NCBI GenBank assembly: GCA_031289065.1
Contig: JAITQI010000157.1
Coordinates: forward strand, 1 to 6,399
Length of the DNA: 6,399 nt
Direction: 5' to 3'
DNA from: Oscillospiraceae bacterium
GTDB lineage: Bacteria; Bacillota; Clostridia; Oscillospirales; UBA929
Made by a program: the position numbers and the translations under genes. This document shows positions 5,140-6,399 of the stretch, in pieces; positions within the stretch are counted from its first letter, which is position 1; each line of letters opens with the position of its first letter. The notes under the pieces are model-generated. The model saw only the letters and a program-made list of their open reading frames with translations. It did not search any database and was not told where the DNA came from.

Positions 5140-5415
5140 ATGAACACAACCCAAATCACCGGCGGCACGCTGGGGGACAAGGAAACCATCAACGACCTCA
5201 TCGCCAGCCAGAAGTACGTCTCCGCCAACTACAACACCTTCGCCAACGAATGTGTCAGCCAGCAGCTGCGCAGCGACTTTCTCAACATCCTCCAGGACGA
5301 GCACAACATCCAGGCCGACCTGTTCAACGAGGCCAACTCTCGGGGCTGGTACCCGGTCAAGCAGGCCCCGGTCAACGAAATCACCCAGGTGCGGCAAAAA
5401 TACGCCGGACAGTGA
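5140..5415 (+). CDS. Spore coat protein, CotF family
   Basis: The 91-aa protein matches the Coat F family (COG5577/PF07875 type), with the recognisable core NDLIASQKYVSANYNTFA (18-35), the Cys38 region and LRSDFLNILQDEHNIQADLF (43-62), followed by the family-typical NSRGWYPV. Family members are small helical proteins of the spore. In B. subtilis CotF is a coat protein, and a related protein, YhcQ, is, as I recall, made in the forespore. The protein has no signal peptide. The ATG at 5140 follows GGGAGG by 9 bases. An open frame runs far upstream of this ATG, but it overlaps the preceding gene in another frame and is not expected to be used. A strong terminator 28 bases after the stop ends the two-gene unit. 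Its physical partner may be the 61-aa protein encoded upstream. Confidence 0.9.
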   Translation: MNTTQITGGTLGDKETINDLIASQKYVSANYNTFANECVSQQLRSDFLNILQDEHNIQADLFNEANSRGWYPVKQAPVNEITQVRQKYAGQ

Positions 5416-5443
5416 GTGGGGGACACCGGGCCAAACCGGACAG

Positions 5444-5489
5444 AGCGGGAGCGGGACAGCGGCGATCGGCCGTCCCGCTCCCGCTTTTT
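5444..5489 (+). terminator. Rho-independent terminator of the coat-like operon
   Basis: AGCGGGAGCGGGAC pairs perfectly with GTCCCGCTCCCGCT (14 bp). The loop is 14 bases and can fold further by GGC/GCC, and the stem is followed by TTTTT at 5485-5489. Confidence 0.93.
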
Positions 5490-5492
5490 GCG

Positions 5493-5521
5493 TTGCCGAC
5501 GGCACAGGGATATGATATGAT
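5493..5521 (+). promoter_or_regulatory. Sigma-A promoter for the TetR-family regulator
   Basis: TTGCCG (5493-5498) lies 17 bases from TATGAT (5516-5521); an overlapping second TATGAT is at 5511-5516. The -35 begins only 4 bases after the U-tract of the coat-operon terminator, so the gene has its own start site. The ribosome binding site AGAGG (5548-5552) is 8 bases from the ATG. No clear inverted repeat for autorepression was seen. Confidence 0.6.
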
Positions 5522-5560
5522 AGGCGCGTATAAAGAGTCACAAGGAAAGAGGCGATACAT

Positions 5561-6172
5561 ATGATGACCGCGGCCGAGGAAAAAATCATTGCGGCGACCA
5601 TTACCTGTATGGAGGAATACGGTCTGGAGGGGGTCACCATCCGCCGCATCGGGGAAAAGGCCGGTATGAACAGCGCGGCGGTCAACTACTATTTCCGCTC
5701 CAAGGAGGCTCTCCTCGAGCGGGTCAAAGAGGTGACCCTGGACAACGCCTTCGGGTGGGAGGATTTCGCCTACACCGAGAGCCTGCCTCTGGAAAAGCAG
5801 CTCACCGATATCTTCTCCTTCTTCGCCCTCAACGCCCTGACCTATCCCCGGGTGATCCAGTCCCACTTTTACGACATCCTGGCCCGGAACGACTACAACA
5901 CACAGGTCACCGCCCGCTTCAACGCCTTTTTGGGCAAGCTGTCCGGAGAGGTCAAACGCAAACGCCCGGACATGGACGACGAGACGGTCTCCCTGCTGCT
6001 TATGCAGCTGGCGGCCGCCTCGGTGCTGTATTTTTCCGCCTTCCCCAAGCTCTTTGAGCCCTTCTCCGGCTTTGACACCGCCGCCGCCGGGTTCCGGGAG
6101 AAATATGTGGCCGACCTGGTTAAACGGATGCTGACCCCCCAGCGGGAGGACGCCCCGAACACAGCCCTCTGA
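5561..6172 (+). CDS. TetR/AcrR-family transcriptional regulator
   Basis: The 203-aa length is typical of the family. The N-terminal DNA-binding domain is clear: helix 1 at about 4-20, then GLEGVTIRRIGEKAGMNSAA and VNYYFRSKEALLERV, with the helix-turn-helix at about 25-46 and the classic YYF-x-SKE signature. The C-terminal part (about 60-195) is helical and diverged, as expected for a ligand-binding and dimerisation domain, and gives no clue to the ligand. Two adjacent ATG codons (5561 and 5564) are possible; the first has the better spacing to AGAGG. TetR regulators often control a divergent or adjacent efflux or enzyme gene. Here the upstream unit is a terminated coat operon and the downstream gene is a convergent rubrerythrin, so no target is obvious in the window. 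It may regulate itself or a distant gene. Confidence 0.93.
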   Translation: MMTAAEEKIIAATITCMEEYGLEGVTIRRIGEKAGMNSAAVNYYFRSKEALLERVKEVTLDNAFGWEDFAYTESLPLEKQLTDIFSFFALNALTYPRVIQSHFYDILARNDYNTQVTARFNAFLGKLSGEVKRKRPDMDDETVSLLLMQLAAASVLYFSAFPKLFEPFSGFDTAAAGFREKYVADLVKRMLTPQREDAPNTAL

Positions 6173-6182
6173 CCGAAACCGC

Positions 6183-6201
6183 GCCGGTAATAAAGACCGG
6201 C
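6183..6201 (+). other. Small hairpin after the TetR gene
   Basis: GCCGGT (6183-6188) pairs with ACCGGC (6196-6201) around the 7-base loop AATAAAG, directly before the main terminator. It has no U-tract of its own. Confidence 0.4.
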
Positions 6202-6243
6202 TAAAAGCGCGAAAGGGGGCTTCCGCCCCCTTTCGCGCTTTTA
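6202..6243. terminator. Bidirectional terminator between TetR gene and rubrerythrin gene
   Basis: A perfect 19-bp inverted repeat (6202-6220 and 6225-6243) surrounds the 4-base loop TTCC. The stem begins with A-rich and ends with T-rich bases, so both strands give a GC-rich hairpin followed by UUUUA. It serves the convergent TetR (+) and rubrerythrin (-) genes. Confidence 0.93.
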
Positions 6244-6249
6244 TAGCCC

Positions 6250-6265
6250 GCCGAATCGCTTCGGC
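6250..6265 (-). other. GNRA-loop hairpin abutting the rubrerythrin stop codon
   Basis: On the minus strand GCCGAA-GCGA-TTCGGC forms a perfect 6-bp stem with a GCGA (GNRA-type) tetraloop. It starts immediately after the TAA at 6268-6266 and lies 6 bases before the main terminator stem. A role in 3'-end stability is possible. Confidence 0.45.
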
Positions 6266-6399
6266 TTAGAAATACCGCTTCAGCAGTCCGGCAAAACCCG
6301 CGCCGTGACGGGCCTCGTCTTTGGCCATTTCATGCACCGTGTCGTGGATGGCGTCGTAGTCCAGCTGTTTGGCCCGTTTGGCGATGTCCAGCTTGCCCA
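6266..6399 (-). CDS. Rubrerythrin-type peroxidase, C-terminal fragment
   Basis: Only the last 43 residues are in the window; the gene continues to the right and its start is not visible. The fragment includes DYDAIHDTVHEMAKDEARHG and ends GLLKRYF before TAA. The E-x-x-H (Glu28-Ala-Arg-His31 of the fragment) preceded by Glu23 matches the last helix of the rubrerythrin diiron four-helix bundle. Rubrerythrins reduce hydrogen peroxide to water in the cytoplasm of anaerobes, with electrons from NADH through rubredoxin domains or partners. There is no C-terminal rubredoxin domain, so the rubredoxin-like zinc ribbon, if present, must be at the N-terminus ('reverse' rubrerythrin type), which is inference. 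The gene ends at the bidirectional terminator shared with the TetR gene. Confidence 0.85.
   Translation of the reverse strand, partial: GKLDIAKRAKQLDYDAIHDTVHEMAKDEARHGAGFAGLLKRYF

Noticed and set aside
1..6399. CRISPR array, insertion sequence, tRNA, rRNA or attachment site
   Set aside because: No spaced direct repeats, transposase motifs, flanking terminal repeats or cloverleaf sequences were seen by reading; conserved genes and regulatory regions account for nearly the whole window.

Overview
This window looks like chromosomal DNA from a GC-rich, endospore-forming member of the Clostridia, probably of the Oscillospirales/Eubacteriales type. That placement is inferred. It rests on a SpoIIE-like phosphatase tail, a CotF-type spore coat protein, the linked murB-rapZ-yvcK cell-envelope genes, strong AGGAGG-type ribosome binding sites and a rubrerythrin. 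No mobile element, CRISPR array, rRNA or tRNA was seen.

Left part (1-3315). The window opens inside the end of a + strand gene for a SpoIIE-family PP2C phosphatase, which ends at 191. It converges, with a 6-base gap, on a minus-strand cluster read right to left: murB (peptidoglycan precursor synthesis), rapZ/yvcJ (P-loop nucleotide-binding regulator) and yvcK (CofD-like UDP-sugar-binding factor linked to carbon metabolism and cell-wall synthesis). A probable extended -10 promoter lies just upstream of murB. The gaps of 78 and 114 bases and the shared strand suggest one operon that couples wall precursor supply to central metabolism. whiA, the usual next gene after yvcK, is not there.

Middle (3316-4936). 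A separate minus-strand gene encodes a secreted lipoprotein: a signal peptide with lipobox, a Pro/Thr linker and a NodB-type polysaccharide deacetylase domain. Its transcript runs through a 68-base pyrimidine-rich 3' leader into a strong terminator. Its upstream region (4706-4936) is shared with a divergent pair of spore-coat-like genes. It holds sporulation-type promoter candidates in both directions (a sigma-G-like one rightward and a CATAnnnTA -10 leftward) with a 16-bp near-palindrome between them.

Right part (4937-6399). Two short + strand genes (61 and 91 aa) form a probable operon closed by a strong terminator. The second is CotF family. The first is a small two-helix protein with a similar residue pattern, so the pair may be diverged paralogues that act together in the spore. 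A TetR-family regulator with its own promoter follows. It converges on the 3' end of a rubrerythrin-type peroxidase gene, and the two share a perfect 19-bp bidirectional terminator.

Nothing here proves a new system. The most interesting region is the divergent, apparently sporulation-controlled envelope locus at about 3370-5490.
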